64,000 bases of DNA from Nannochloropsis salina CCMP1776 (lineage: Eukaryota > Sar > Eustigmatophyceae > Eustigmatales > Monodopsidaceae): positions 1 through 64,000 of the forward strand of contig SDOX01000085.1 in the NCBI GenBank assembly GCA_004565275.1. Reading direction: 5' to 3'. The translations under genes and the position numbers were made by a program. Below, piece by piece: positions 11,009 through 24,021 of the stretch (its first letter is position 1; the number at the start of each line of letters is the position of its first letter). The notes under the pieces were generated by a model. That model was not told where the DNA came from. It did not search any database and worked only from the letters and a program-made list of their open reading frames with translations.

Positions 11009-13030
11009 GATAAATCTTTGCTCAGTGAATAAGTATGGAGTAACTATGGAGTATGCTAATACCAGAAAGTTAGCTTTCCATTTGGTAAAAACGTTCAGAG
11101 GGTCAAGAGTATTCTTCGGGAGAATCTACATAATGGCTTGTATAATAGTGTCTTGTTTGATGGATCTGTTAGTTTCTGTTTAAGGTAATGTGCGTTCGTT
11201 CCCTATAATATTTTTATTCCCGAATGGAGTGGTGATCATGTATTCTGATCCCATGCTCTGTCGACAACAAAACCTAAGAGTAAACCTAGCTTTATAGCCG
11301 CACTTTAATAGCTAGATGTGCGTATAGTAATAATGATACATACCACGTCCATTTTGCCTCTAGCTACACAGAGACCTTCAAGCAGTCCTTAATATTTCTT
11401 TGATTCAGTTTTGAGCTGACGATTTTGCGGCAACTAGGTACACCGAAATTGAAACGTAAAAAACGTCTATAATGCTTGCTGAACCTTCCATAATTAATTT
11501 ACGAGCTTTTTTGTTCATATAAGAAGGGCTTTCATAGCCATTAAAGTGCACTGGTTGGTAGTACTACTGTACCCCTTACATGCTCGCAGCTCGGGAGAAT
11601 TCTGAAATTTTAATGAATCTGCATTCGATTCAACGCCTGGAGCCTCGGCGAGTCTCGGGAAAACTTTATGTGAAAAATTCCTCTGATTTCGAGTTGCAAG
11701 ATTTTAAGGTAAGTAGCAGTGCCTGAGAGAAGAAAAATTCAATCATTTTTCATCATCATGACAAGCTCCAACGTCCTAGAAAAGCGATGAATCTCTAACA
11801 CGATGAATTCAAGCGATCGAGACTTTTTTTGACGAAGAGAGTTTGCAGGTTCTGGCATATGATCATGCCTGGAAAGGATTATGCGGCTTGTTTTCTTATA
11901 CTTCATTGTGTATTGCTCTATAAGACTAATCTAGGCGACTTTTATGTCAGCGGTAGGCTGTGTAGCGCTTTATTATTGATCAATATTGAAAATATGAATA
12001 TTTGGATTCGGCACTTCTCTCTTTCTTCCCTCCCGTTCTGAATAAATCTGAAAGAGACCCACATTCATTCCTGTTTTTGAATTCAGCTCTGTAAGTGTTA
12101 TCCTTTTGTAAGCTTTCGCTGACTTTCATTATTCTAGGTTTTTTAAAGATATTTGTTTCTAAAAAAACTTGATGTCAAGGAGTAATAAAGGAGACTGAGC
12201 AGGACTTATTTTCTCAGTAATGCTGTGAGGACAGTATTCAAGATTACAACATTCACATCTATTTGCTTTCTTCTCTTCACAATGATGTGCGGAGTTTGGA
12301 TCGATGAGAGCTCATTCATTCATGCCGCTCGAATTTTCTGAAGTGCCTCGTTCCCCTTTCTTCTCGTCTCTTTTCCGAGCCTTTACCGTCACATAAACGC
12401 AATCAATATTCACTTGTAGCTTTCTTTCCTGTTCTGTAAGTTCACCAGTATTCTTTCATCAAGCTACCATTTTTAAATCGAAAGTAACGAAGCAAACGAG
12501 GGTCATATCTTGTGTGCGATGTGCTTCAGGCATTTTTTGTAATTTTCTTGCTATCAGAGTACTCTCTGGATTCTGGCTTTTCTTAAAGCTCATATAACTC
12601 GGTCTTTTTCTCAAAATCATGCTTTCACTGCTTGTAAGGGGAGTAAGATCGCAAGAAGAGAACCTTCAAAAGACACCGAATCGTGGATGTTCTGAGCACA
12701 AAGTTATAAACAGAATTATACAAAAGCGGAAGCTGTTTGCAGAACCTCTACAGTGCGATCATTGATCTTCAAGACCATAAAATTTGCATATTCCTTCATT
12801 TGGCATACTAGCGAGGTAAACCCTCTATAAAGTGGTGGTCAGAACGATTGATCAAGCGGGTATGGACATTAAATTTTGCACAAAATCTGTTCCCATGGCT
12901 TTGCACAATAGACTGCACGTCAACGCTCTGATGAATACTGGTTTTTCAATTTTGTTCCTGTCTGCTTTGAACCCAATTTATAAAAATTATTTAATTCTAC
13001 TCCAGATTCAAATGAGCTGTGAACGAAATG
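11009..13030. other. AT-rich gene-poor stretch
   Basis: About 2 kb upstream of the secreted lipase. It contains the lipase promoter region, but I cannot define an element. Open frames here are short and lack homology that I can recognise. A phrase similar to one near 4630 (CTCGGCGAGTCTCGGG) occurs at about 11650. Confidence 0.5.
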
Positions 13031-13600
13031 AAGGTAGTCAAGGCTCTAGAGGAGAAGAAGAGACTACCGGCAGAGGAGGAGTTGAAGGTGGTCAAGGCTC
13101 AGGCAGACAAACGCGATGCTTGGGAAGACGCTTGCGTGCTTCGGGCAGAGGCTCGGATGGCCAATATGGAGCTATGAACCGAGACTGATCGACTCAAGGC
13201 CAAGAATCTAAGAATATTAAGGTTGACACACGGTATCAATCTTCGCCGCGCCATTGGAAGTGTATCGAGGGGATGGCTAGAGGGCGTGCAAGTCCACACG
13301 TCGAGCCTTTTTTCCCCATCGACGTGTGGACACGTGCGCCCTCTAGCCATCCCCTCGATATCCCCAACAATGGCGCGGCGAAGATCGATGCCGTGTGCCA
13401 ACCTAAATATATTAGATTCTTGGCCTTTAGTCGACCAGTCGCGGTTTCCAGCTTCGCCTTGGCTGCCCGAGCCTCTGCCCTAAATACCCGAGCATCTGCT
13501 CGAGCCATAATCACGTCCACTTCCATCTCCGCTAGCACACTTTGTTTTCTCTAGAGCCTTGACCAACCCCGCTTCCTCTTCCGCCAGCATGAACCGACCT
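13030..13600. repeat. Diverged inverted repeat with coiled-coil coding remnants
   Basis: The left arm (about 13030-13305) and right arm (about 13318-13590, inverted) are imperfect copies of one sequence. The inner 105-125 bp of each arm is the best matched, with a loop of only about a dozen bases, so a single strand could fold into a long hairpin. Read outward-in, both arms encode Ala/Glu/Lys/Arg-rich coiled-coil text ending in a shared RLKAKNL; the left reads VKALEEKKRL...LRAEARMANMEL and the right MARADARVFRAEARAAKAKL. Both are degenerate. The source is probably a repeated element or gene family, but I cannot name it. Confidence 0.75.
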
Positions 13601-14782
13601 TGTCTAACATGTCCCTATCTAGCCGCTTTTGTGCCAGCGCTGCAAAGAGAACTGACACGCTTTGCATGTCGTACGTGAGCGAGTGAAAGAGGGGGTGCAG
13701 CAGCCACCGGGAGAGCTAGAGGATCGAGTCAGGCAGATTAAGATATCTTTTTTCATGCTTGAGATGGACCGCCCGACATCGTATATCCGGCAAGTTCTTT
13801 GACGGCTTACACGCTGATGATTATCTTATGTTGACGGACAGATTCAGGAGTGGTCTTCCAAATTCGTATCGTTTAACTAAGAATATTGACAACCATACGC
13901 ATGCCCAGAGGGGGAAGAGAAGAAATCTAGCATCTGAGAAACTCTAGTGAATAGACCTGTCTTACCTTAGTCCTGTGTTCTTGCTCGTTCTATTTTTCCT
14001 CCTTCTTAGACATTTCGTAGCCATATGTTGGTTCATGTAGTTTTCTTAGAATTGAGATGCTCCTCGAGAGTCGTGCGTGAGAGAGAATGATTATGATATA
14101 AATGGAAGGTAAGGAGGAGAAAATTGACGAGAGAAGCAGCGATCCAAGCGTTGCCGATTTGTCGACAGAATTTTGGATAGCTTGTGCTGATCATGAAATA
14201 TGGAGGTTGTGTCATTGAGGAGGTACACATCCGACTTATCGGCAATCGAAATAACATGCGCCATATATTGCAAATGTAAAAGAGACTATCATTTCTCTAG
14301 TAAGCCGCGCATGTGCTGTTAGCATTCCACACATAATCCTACCCGGAAGTGACCCTTCTGGCTTTAATAAGCTCAGGACAAGATGCTCAAACATTTTCAA
14401 TACCTAGGAATCTAGTCTGCCGTCCCTAGCAAATAGATGAATCTCGAACCCCTCGACTCAAATTTGTACTCAAACTTGATTGGGAGGTGAAATGAGGACT
14501 GTAGAAGTGTCAGCACCGTCGACGGAGAACAGAAAACCCTGGTCTCCTTAGTCGCAATTGATTAGGAAAAGAATACTTGTTAGCTTGCTTTTTTGTTTGG
14601 TATTTATGATATCTGCTTTCGTCCTTCGTACAGTCGAAAGCTTCATGCCATCTTAAAACATTAGGCTAGAGCTGACTACGTATCTTCAGAGTTGGGCCTA
14701 CTAACGCTCACGTGCACACCAATTGAAGTAAGAGAAAGCTTTTCTAATTGCGTACTTTGTACAACTTCTTTTACGCCCGGCA
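13601..14782. other. Intergenic, no recognised gene
   Basis: The stretch 13650-13810 may continue the coiled-coil-coding repeat on the plus strand (a frame reading RVREGVQQPPGELEDRVRQ), but it is short and uncertain. The rest is AT-rich flank of the phosphatase gene with no clear feature. Confidence 0.4.
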
Positions 14783-16427
14783 ATGCTGCATTTCTCTCCA
14801 CGCCTGAATAACTTGCACAGGGTGCTGGGGTTCTGCTGCATGCTGGAATCTTCCAGCAAACATTTCATCGGCAGTCTTGTGCTCGCCTTCCTGTGTTGTC
14901 TCATGGCTGAGACATCCCCTCATGATTCTAGTATTGACGCCGGTGCTCACATAGCTGAACTTAAGCATCTTGCACACTGTATGGCAAGTCGCCTTCTTTG
15001 TCTCCATCGTCAGCATGAAAAGCGGGAGAAGGAGCAGCAGCAGCATGGGGAGGGTACTCACCGGGGCTCTTTTCCCCCTCGTTGCGTCTTCAGCGACCTT
15101 GATGGTACGCTATTACACTTTGGCGGCAATTTATTGAAAGAAAGCTATGAAATTCTTCCATTTGATGGCGCCGAAAAAGAAGCACTGTCCATTTTCAATG
15201 ACATTGGTCGGCGAGAGATGGCAGGAGGTCAACCGAGCACCCAGCACGAGGAAGAGGACGCCCCCGTCTCCTTCGGTCCCCTGTGGGGCTCGGCACCCCC
15301 TTCTCAAGCTACGTGCTTACACTCCTCCTCCGAGCTTTCCGCTGATCCCCAGGTTCCCTCCCCGCCCGCTTCCTCTTCCCCGCCGGCCCCCCCCTGTGTC
15401 CGCCGTACGGGTTCGTCAGCCCCTGCCCCTCGATACGTGACCCTGAGATACCAGCCCGACGGCACAACTCGCACCTGCATCGAGCTCCCTTCCCTATCGT
15501 CAGGCCCTGGCTATATCTCCGTCCGGACCTTGGAGCTCGTGCAGGCGATCCGGCGGGAGGGCTGCCTCTTCGTCCTGCTCACCGGGGCGCGCAGCAGCAC
15601 TTACCTGATGCGTCGGCGCACAGGCCTGCCAGTGGTAGACTACGAATGTATCGAGGGCGGAGGCAGACTCATCCACGACCCTGACGCCCGCCTGGACCTG
15701 GCGTCGGACGCACACAGCGAGGGGCATGAGGGCTGGGACCGCGCGTGGAAGGAGGCCATCGGGCCCCTCCAGGGGCTCTGGGGACTCTACGAGGAGCTGA
15801 AAGGAGAAGGGTGGGGCGTGGACGGGCGTGACTATTACACGAGCTTTCGGGTGGATACGAGGGGCAAGACGGGGGAGCAGTGGGAGGGCGTCAAGAGTCG
15901 GTGAGATGGCGCGGGAAGTGGAGGAGGGAAGGAGGAGTCGAGGCAGTGGAACAAGGCAGATTTGATTTATCTTCTCAGGGGTAGGCAAGGAGAGAGAATA
16001 TACGTTTGCACAGCATTCAAGGGGAGTGGTGTGTTTCAAGCAGGCACTTGTATTCGTCAACCTCACCGTTCGATTGCCCTCTCGCATCGTTCCCCACTGC
16101 GGCAGGCTTCCTGCCCTAGGTCTCTCCTCCTCCTTCAACCTGGGGAAAGCCGACATCTACCCTCGTACGTCCGGCAAGGCGACTGCCCTTAGCCGCCTGC
16201 TCCCTCGCCTCTTCCTGCACCCTTCCCAGTGTGTCGTCTTGTTTGACGACGACAACGACCTGGGTATGGCCGATCTCTGTGCGTCCGGGAGGAGGATCGC
16301 TGTCTCGATCACGCACCCATCCGTGCAAGCCTACGTGAATGCAGACCCTCGCGTTGAAACGGTGACTAGGCCGGGGATCTTGGGTTCCGAGGAGGCCCTA
16401 GAGCGCGTGTTGGCTTCGCTGGTGTAG
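14783..16427 (+). CDS. HAD-superfamily phosphatase, Cof/MPGP-like
   Basis: A HAD hydrolase of subclass IIB, related to mannosyl-3-phosphoglycerate and sucrose phosphatases. Two exons (14783-15900 and 16106-16427) join in phase across a GT-AG intron, giving 479 residues. Motif I is DLDGTLL, with both Asp. Motif II is the Thr in LLTGARSST. The cap begins with VDYECIEGGGRLI. Motif III is the Lys in SGKATAL, and motif IV is LFDDDNDLGMADLC. All catalytic residues are present. About 110 residues rich in Pro and Ser are inserted between motifs I and II, which is unusual. The N-terminus has a hydrophobic stretch (FIGSLVLAFLCCLMA), so secretion, membrane anchoring or organelle import is possible. The substrate cannot be told from sequence. 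Confidence 0.85.
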
Positions 16428-16480
16428 CGGGTGGGCTCATTTGAGGCTTTGCTGGTGTAGCGGGTGGGCTCATTCCAGGC
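16409..16480. repeat. 33-bp-period tandem duplication over the stop codon
   Basis: The segment containing CTGGTGTAGCGGGTGGGCTC occurs twice, 33 bp apart. The first copy includes the phosphatase stop codon and the second lies in the 3' flank. Losing the first stop would extend the protein only into the second copy. Confidence 0.75.
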
Positions 16481-18181
16481 TTCTTCAGTCCGCGGAGAAC
16501 ACGAAGACATCGCGTGTCGACTGATGTCGATGAACGCCCCTACGATTACTGCCTGGCCTGCAGAACTCCACGAGGCTGGTGTATTATTTTCTGCAGACGT
16601 GCAGGGCTGATTATTACAAGGACGTAGGATTGGAAAACTTTGGGGCTAATAAAAGTATTTTTTTTTTGGGGGAAAACAAAAGAATCTCAGAGCAATGTGC
16701 ATTACGTGAGAATGAGACCCAAGCTAGATGGTTTCCTTTTCTTTTTCTATCCTTGAACAATACAGCATGCCATACATCCGGCCAGAAAATATTGAATGAA
16801 CTGTCGCGTGCGCGTGCCAACATGGCTACGGGGGACTCAATGTATATATGAACGCATGCAAGGCTTTCAGGTGACACCACTCGACATACCAGAATGAACG
16901 ACAATAGATTGAATCTTGTTCCCGTTTTACGATGGATGCACGGCCGTATGGCTGACCAATGAAGCCTCCTCCTAATCATAATGTATGCCGTAGGACTTTC
17001 CCTAGATGATTGTGTCAAGGAGGAGGCTTATTCCTTCCACTGGGTGCTCGAAAGAAGCGGAAAGATCAGTAATTTAATAGACGACGAAGGCTGAGAATAG
17101 GGACAGAAGTAAAGGTGCGTAAGGTGGACGGGGGGAAAATCGGGATTGCGGAATCATATATAGACGTGTAGGAAGGTTTTGAGGCGGCTGACTTCAACCC
17201 GTGCGGCTAGAGAGTGAGACTTGTCAGATCGTTTGAATCGAAAGAATGTCCACGACTCGGGAAAAACGAGATCAGTACAGTTTTCTGTTTCCTATTCAAG
17301 CTTTCCATAAAGGGGTCTGCCATCAACACGTTGCCAGTACGACATCTCATTCCACTCTTTCCCAACCCTTTTTGCACTCAGTAGTGCTGGGTTCCTGTAA
17401 TCAGTCCACTGCAAAAGTGACATAGTACTTCTCGAGAGCAGTATTATTCAAAGTAGCATGACGATATGCGGTTTCGAGGGTAGAGGAATTGACAGAGGAG
17501 AAGAGACCTCGAAATGTCTTACGGGGGGGAGATTGGATGTTTTACAAGGTGGATGACGTAAATAGCAGGGAAAACACGCTAAAAGTCCATTTATATCAAT
17601 AGACAAGATTTACACATACAAGCAGACTGACTGCATTCATAAGAGGAAATATAGACTGGGACAAAGCTTTGTGGGTGCTGGCACACCTCTACACCCCACT
17701 CCCGCAAGTCTCCCTGTGCTCAGGCCCCTCTTATGCTCCTGAAATTCTGTCTGTGGTAACTTCTAATTTGCCAAGGGCAACTGTAACTACAGGATGTTCA
17801 GTCCTCTATATATGATCAATAGGATGATTTTAAACCAAGTATCTGCGCGCTTGTGCCCACCTCACGAGTTGCCAGTGCAGACGGGTGCAGTCCTGTATGT
17901 GCCCGTCTTCCTCGCTTTTTCCTGCGCGCAGCCACACAGCCGGGTCGGCGATGACGTCCTGCCCGTCGTCCACCGCACCCTGTGCACGCTACAGAATTGT
18001 CTCAATCGTGGCACATAAAGCATCGACTTGGTATACGAGCTTTACGCATTGACACAGGGCAGGGGACTCTGAACTGTGCACCACCTGCAGCCATCTGTGA
18101 TAGCTTCTATTTCACATCACATGATCGAGAGCTTATCTTAAACCCACACTTCCCAACCTCGGTACCTTCTTAGGACGCCCT
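16481..18181. other. Intergenic, no recognised gene
   Basis: About 1.7 kb between the phosphatase and the SulP transporter, both on the plus strand. It must hold a terminator and a promoter, but neither can be pinpointed. A minus-strand frame of 134 codons at 16614-17018 has no recognisable domain and is probably chance. Confidence 0.5.
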
Positions 18182-21100
18182 ATGGCTTCGATAGACAGTG
18201 GAGAACCAGCCAACAAGGAAGAAAATGCTATCGTCGTGGACGTAGCACCCTTCATCGCGCAAGGGACTCTCGCCAGCAGCAGAAGAGATGGAGCTCCCCC
18301 CATATCAGACGAGACGGACAGGATTGGTCTCGATGAGCGCATGCGGAGTTATCTCCGTGACTACTTTCTCGGTGCGTGATCCACTCACGTGTGAATCTGT
18401 GGACTCATGGAGAGGATGATGAGAAGGACAAAGCAGTTGTTGGAAGAGACGACAAATATTCCCGTTGCCGCGTGCGCTCCGCGTGGACGAGGCCAGGCTC
18501 TCGATTCAAAGTCTCTCTCCTGGCCGCCATGCTCAGAGGCCACCCTCTACACTTTTATTTTTCTGTTAACAGGCTTTGTGCCACCGCATATCCGACGTAA
18601 AGGCTTGCAGATGCCGCCCATCGAGTCCATGGGCCGGAAATTCATCTCCCTTCTCTCCTTCCCCTACCTGCCCTGGGTTTCCTTCGAGTGGCGGAAGTAT
18701 GGAAAGCATGCTCCTGCAGACATAATGGTATGTGATTGATTGAATGAAAGGGCTTCATGCGGAGGATGGCGCATGAATCTCGTGACAAACTCATTACGCC
18801 GTACTGTCAGTTTGGATCGCTCCTCACCTGTCCTTTTCTCCCTTCTTTCATTCTCTCTTCCTTTCTTTTCCTCTGCTTTTTCTTCCCCTTTACTTTGCTC
18901 GCTCCTTTTTGGGGTTCAGGGTGGCTTGACAGTTGGTATCATGCTCGTGCCACAAGGTAAGCAGTCCCAGAAAGGAGACCGGAGAGCGGGAATATTTCGT
19001 AAATTTGTAGACTCAACTATCAATCTCCGATGTCCCCCATCGCTTTCTCTGCATATCCCTGCTTCTCCACTCCAGGTATGGCCTACGCTGCCCTGTCAAA
19101 CCTACCGCCGATTTACGGACTCTATGCTTCCACTATTGCCGGGTGAGACACCGGGAGCTTCGTTCAGGGGTTGGAGGGAGAGCGGACGAAGGGGGGATAT
19201 GGAATGGTTGGGGGGAGTTCGGCGCCCGGTTCCTGTGCTCTAGCTCACCTTGCCTCTCTTGCTACTTCCTACCCTCTTACATGGATCATCCGCCCTCGGC
19301 CCCCGCCCCTCTTCGTGGCTCGTTCCCGCCTTTGCCCCCCCCCCCTTCCCTTTCCTTCAGTTACGTTTACACCTTCTTCGGGACGTCGGGACAGCTGACC
19401 CTTGGCCCCGTGGCTCTCGTGTCCCTCTTCATGTCCGAGACCTTCACCAGTCTTGGCATACCACTGACGGAGAAGGACAAGGTAGGTGGAGGTGGGGCGG
19501 AGGGATGAAAGGAGGGATGGAGAACGGGACGGCGAAATCGGTCGATTTAGGGAGAAACAAGGCGCTGTAAAGCGATGGAAAATAGACCAGAGGAGGGAGG
19601 AAGAAATGGAGAAAGGCTGGGACAGATACGGGGCGTAGAGGACGTGCGACATGATCCTCACGGATGGAAGTCAGGTGGTTTTAGGGCCTTGGGAATGCAG
19701 AAGATTCGAGTTCCAGGACGTGCACTTGTCCTCCGTACAATACCTCATCCCTACTTCCACCCCCCCCTCGTTTTTTCCCTTTCCTTCAGGACCCCATTCT
19801 GAACGCTGAGGCCCAGTACCACACGTTCGTGCGCGGGCAGATGGCGGCAGTGGTCTCCTTCGGCGCCGCCGTCTTGCTCTGCGGCATGGCGCTCTTCCGG
19901 GTAGGCTCTCTCATGAAGTTCGTCAGCCCCTCCGTTTTGACGGGATTCGTCACGGGCAGGTGAGGGCACTGTTTTTTACTCTCTTTCAGGTCATGGTTTT
20001 CTCGATGCCAGCGTCCTTATCGCGCTCGCAGGACCCTTTTCCTAGTGGTGTCGTTACGTGATAATATCTTATTTATTGGAGGAGGCAAACGACTTTTTCA
20101 CCCACACCGCGCGCACTTTGTCCCACAAATTGCTTTCTCGCATTGGGATGGGTGAGCAGTCCTCTTTTTTACCCCTTCGACCCCTCTGACGACGGTGATT
20201 TCCATATCGATCTCCCTCCTCATGTCACAGTGCCGTCTACATTTTCATCTCCCAAAGCAAATATATCTGGGGCTTCAAGGTAAGTGCACAATTCCACGGA
20301 GGGAATAGAGAAAGGAGGCGTGCAAAGCTTCAAACCCCTGCCGGCCTCAGAACCTGTAGGGCTCTTTCTTATTCTGCAGGCAATCGGTGTCTCGCACTCT
20401 TTCACTTTGCGTCTTGGACGGTCGTTACCCTTTCTCGCCCCCCCCCAACTTTCTACACGCTCTTGCCCCATTTTTCTCATTTCCTCATTTTCATTTCCTC
20501 CTGCAGATCCCCCGGGACACGGTGCAGATCAACGAGTACAGATATTTGATCACGCACATCCGCACGGAAAGCAACAGCACAGCCATGGCCATGGGCCTTA
20601 CCTCTTTCTTCGCCCTCTGGTTCCTGAACACACTGCGACGGGTGAGGGAAAAGGGGAGGGAAGAAGGGGGTGATAGAGTAGAGAAGCAAGAGAGGGAGGG
20701 AGGGTTAAAGGTAGGGAAAGAAAAAGCATTCCCCCCGGCAGACTTTCTGTGAGCCCCAGTTGCATAGGCAAGATCGTCGTGCTGCCTCTGCCTGCCTACT
20801 CACTACTCGTGCTTTCGCTCTCTGTCCCTTTCTCTCCCCCCCCCCACACTGTGTAGTCCTCTAGACCTCACATCGGCCGCATCCGCACGCGCAAGCCCTG
20901 GCTCGCGAACTTCCTGGCCATTCTCCTCTCCTCCACCACCCTCCTTGTCATCATTGTCGCCACAGCCGTCTCCTATTACCTCATCCAAAACGGAATGGAA
21001 CTTGGTACGAAAGCGAGGGGAAAGGTGAAATGGAAGAATGCGAAGGGGACCTCAAGATGAATGGCTGAAGCTAAAGAGTGTGTTCATACGAGAACAATAT

Positions 21101-24021
21101 GGGCCTCACTTTCGCTATGATTTTCTCACTTCTTTTTTCCCCTTTCCGTTTCCACCCACCTTTGCTTCCTCATTTTTATGACGCAGAAATTATAGGCAAA
21201 GTCCCCGCCGGCTTCAATAAGTTCGAGTACCCAGCGCTGAACAACGATTTCTATGGAGAGGTAGGTTTTCAACCCTTCGTTCTCGATTGTGATCTCTTCC
21301 TTTCCGTTTCACGGGATCGGCCCGACGGTAGACTGCTGCTGGTTGGCTGGCTGGCAGACATGGGCATTTGCTATACCTGTAACCTCGTTACAACTCGTAG
21401 TCTGTTCTTTTCCTCTCGTCCACGTCAGGGTATCCCCTTTGGCAAGGTCATGATCTGCGCACTTCCTATAGCACTCCTTACCTATCTCGAGTCTGTCTCA
21501 GTGGCGAGGAAGTACGCGCTCTACAACAAATATGCCCTCGGTACGTGTTGTTGCAAAAGCAGACTGAGGGCGGAGGGACTTCTTTGCCGCATTTTGAGGA
21601 TTGAGTGATGCCTGGCGTTTCAGTATAATTTTTGTCCTCGTATAGCGCTTATTGCAGACCTCGTTAATGACGATACCCTTGATCTGCCGCCTCGTCCTCT
21701 CTCCTCTTCCCCTTTCACAGACATGACACAAGAGCTCTGGGCATTGGGCTTCGGCTGCCTTTTTGCCTCGTTTTTCAAAGCCTACCCCCCTGGAGGCTCT
21801 TTCTCTCGGACTGCCCTTCAGCACGAGGTTGGTGTCAAGACCCCTCTGGCCAATGTGGTCACCTCCCTCTTCGTCACAGTAAGTCCGCTGGGGCGGGCAC
21901 GAACTTCATGCGTCTCCTTTCCTCTTCCCTTTCGTTTTTCTTTTCTTTTCTTTCATGACAACGAATCAAATTGAAGGTCTGCCCCTGTCCTTTCTCCAAC
22001 GAGAGTCATTTTTGAGGATAACTGCTTGTCTAGCTCTCGAGATGTAGATATCGATGTTCTACTATCGTGGGACTCACACGTATGCCTTGTTTTTCGGTGC
22101 TTTCTCTCTTTGTCTCACTCGTTTCCCAGATGGTCCTCGTCGCAGCCACTTCCCTTCTGGAATTTGTTCCTAAGGCCGTCCTGGGGGCGATTATCTGCAC
22201 CTGCATCATGTCCCTCTTCGATTTTCACGACATGTGGCGGTAAGTGAAGACAAGAGGGAAGGACTGGGAGGGATCTGATGCCATGTATTGTCCATGTATC
22301 CCACATTCTATATCTTTCCTCACTGTCTCTTCTTCTTGGTACTGCAATAGGGCGTTGTGGGTCGCACCCGTGGATTTCCTGGTCATGATTTTCACCTTCC
22401 TAGTGACTGTCCTCTACAACGTGGAGCGGGTCCGTGACGCCCTTGTGCTACTCCCTTCTACCTTTCTTTAGAATATGCGGCCGGATACATCCCTTCTCCG
22501 ATATACCTCGACCTTTCAATTTATCGCATGCCTTCGAATCCATCGGAACCTCATTTTGGCCCCCCACTACCCTCAGGGCCTCGAGTACGGTATCATCGCT
22601 TCGGTAGTCATCCTCCTGCTCCAGCTCTCAAAGCTGGACATGGACTCGATCGGCCAGCTTCGCGTCACAGATGACGAAGTGGAGATGCTCGTTGACCCGA
22701 AAGCAGGTAGGCAGCTCTTTCTACTCCCTCCACTCTTTTCCCATCATTTCCCGCATTTGTATGCTCGTTACTGCCCTGTTCACTGAAGTTTATTTGCAAT
22801 ATATTTTCCACCACGTTTCCCGTTAATTCCACCCTTCTTTCTGTTTGAAATTTGCATTTTGTGTCTATCATTATCCAACGTGCAGGCTGGGATACTCGGA
22901 GCATCCAGCATTCCTTGCCTTTTTCCAGTCGTGGCGACCCGAGCAAACCCTGCATCGAGCGTACTCACTCCACACCCCCTTGTCTCATCCCTTCACAGGG
23001 ACCCAGTTCCGTCCTCTTGACAACTATCCCTCCGCGCGGCAGCATCCGTCTATCAAAGTCCTGCGATTACGGGCGAATCTCTTTTTTGGGTAGGAATAGA
23101 CAAGAAGAGAGAGGAGAAGAAGTCACGAAAATAGGGGGGGGGGGGCTCACATCTCCTTCACTCCTTCTCTGCGTCCCTTTTGACCGTCAACGCATCGCAA
23201 TTGTCTTGTCTCTCGATCTGATTATACACACCATAAAACCTGCCCATGATCAGTAATGTCTCCATGTTCCGCGATGAATTTTACGCCTCCTTGGTGGAAG
23301 TTGGCAGCGCAATAAAGGTACATTCCTGGTTCCCCACTCTCTTGCTCTTTCTCTCTCCCTTCCTGCGTCTCTCCGTGAACCCTCTGACCTCTTACATTGG
23401 TTGTAATGCTTAACTTCCTCCTGATTCGCCCCTATGTAGGCGGTCATCATCGACGCGTCTGGAGTCGTGGAGATGGATTTGAGTGCCCTGGCTGTGATAG
23501 ATGAGCTGGTGAACGAAATGCAGAAGCAGCAGGTAATTGAGAGAATTCGACCTAGTGGTGTTGGGAAATGGGAGGGTGAGGATCAGGGTATAGGTTGGTT
23601 CTCGCTCCATCCATGTCTGTTGTTCGGAGCGTAGTTTTGTAAAATTAGTTTGAGAACCTAAAGAATTCAAGCAGAAATCACAGCGTCTAGGAAAGACGAG
23701 CCCCTAGCCTGAAGATTGAACATGAGGGCCTCATTATCTGTATCCACGTGATATTTCCTGAACCACTAGGTGGAGGTCTTCATCGCCTCGGCGTCCACGC
23801 GCGTGGTCAAGTCCCTGGAGGCCTACGACCTTCTGGACGACGTGGGAGGTCTGCCCTTGGTGCAGCTGGAGGTGGAGGATGTCTTTTGGGCCGTTCTTGA
23901 GGACCTGAGTAAGTGGCTGTCGTGCATACTTTTACGCTGTTCAATCCTCTATGTGCTCGCTTGTCGGTTCGAGCCAACCCAGGATGGTTGGAGAAGCTCT
24001 TTACGTGCTGCCTCAGGTGAA
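18182..24021 (+). CDS. SulP/SLC26 family anion (sulfate) transporter
   Basis: A multi-pass membrane carrier for sulfate or related anions, in the plasma membrane or plastid envelope. I can assemble 20 exons, all GT-AG except where noted, for example 18182-18371, 18574-18727, 18920-18956, 19076-19142, 19361-19481, 19790-19959, continuing to 23770-23908 and 23984-24021. Landmarks in order: [44 protein letters not shown] (the SulP signature), SGQLTLGPVALVSL, FVSPSVLTGFVTGSA, then further membrane segments. The block GKVMICALPIALLTYLESVSVARKYA and FPPGG-like YPPGGSFSRTAL follow. A C-terminal STAS domain has VIIDASGVVEMDLSALAVIDEL and VEVFIASAS. Exon 14 uses a weaker GTCCGT donor. The protein ends WLEKLFTCCLR. 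The family is certain; the substrate is inferred. Confidence 0.92.

Noticed and set aside
16614-17018. 134-codon minus-strand frame
   Set aside because: Composition and lack of any domain suggest chance.
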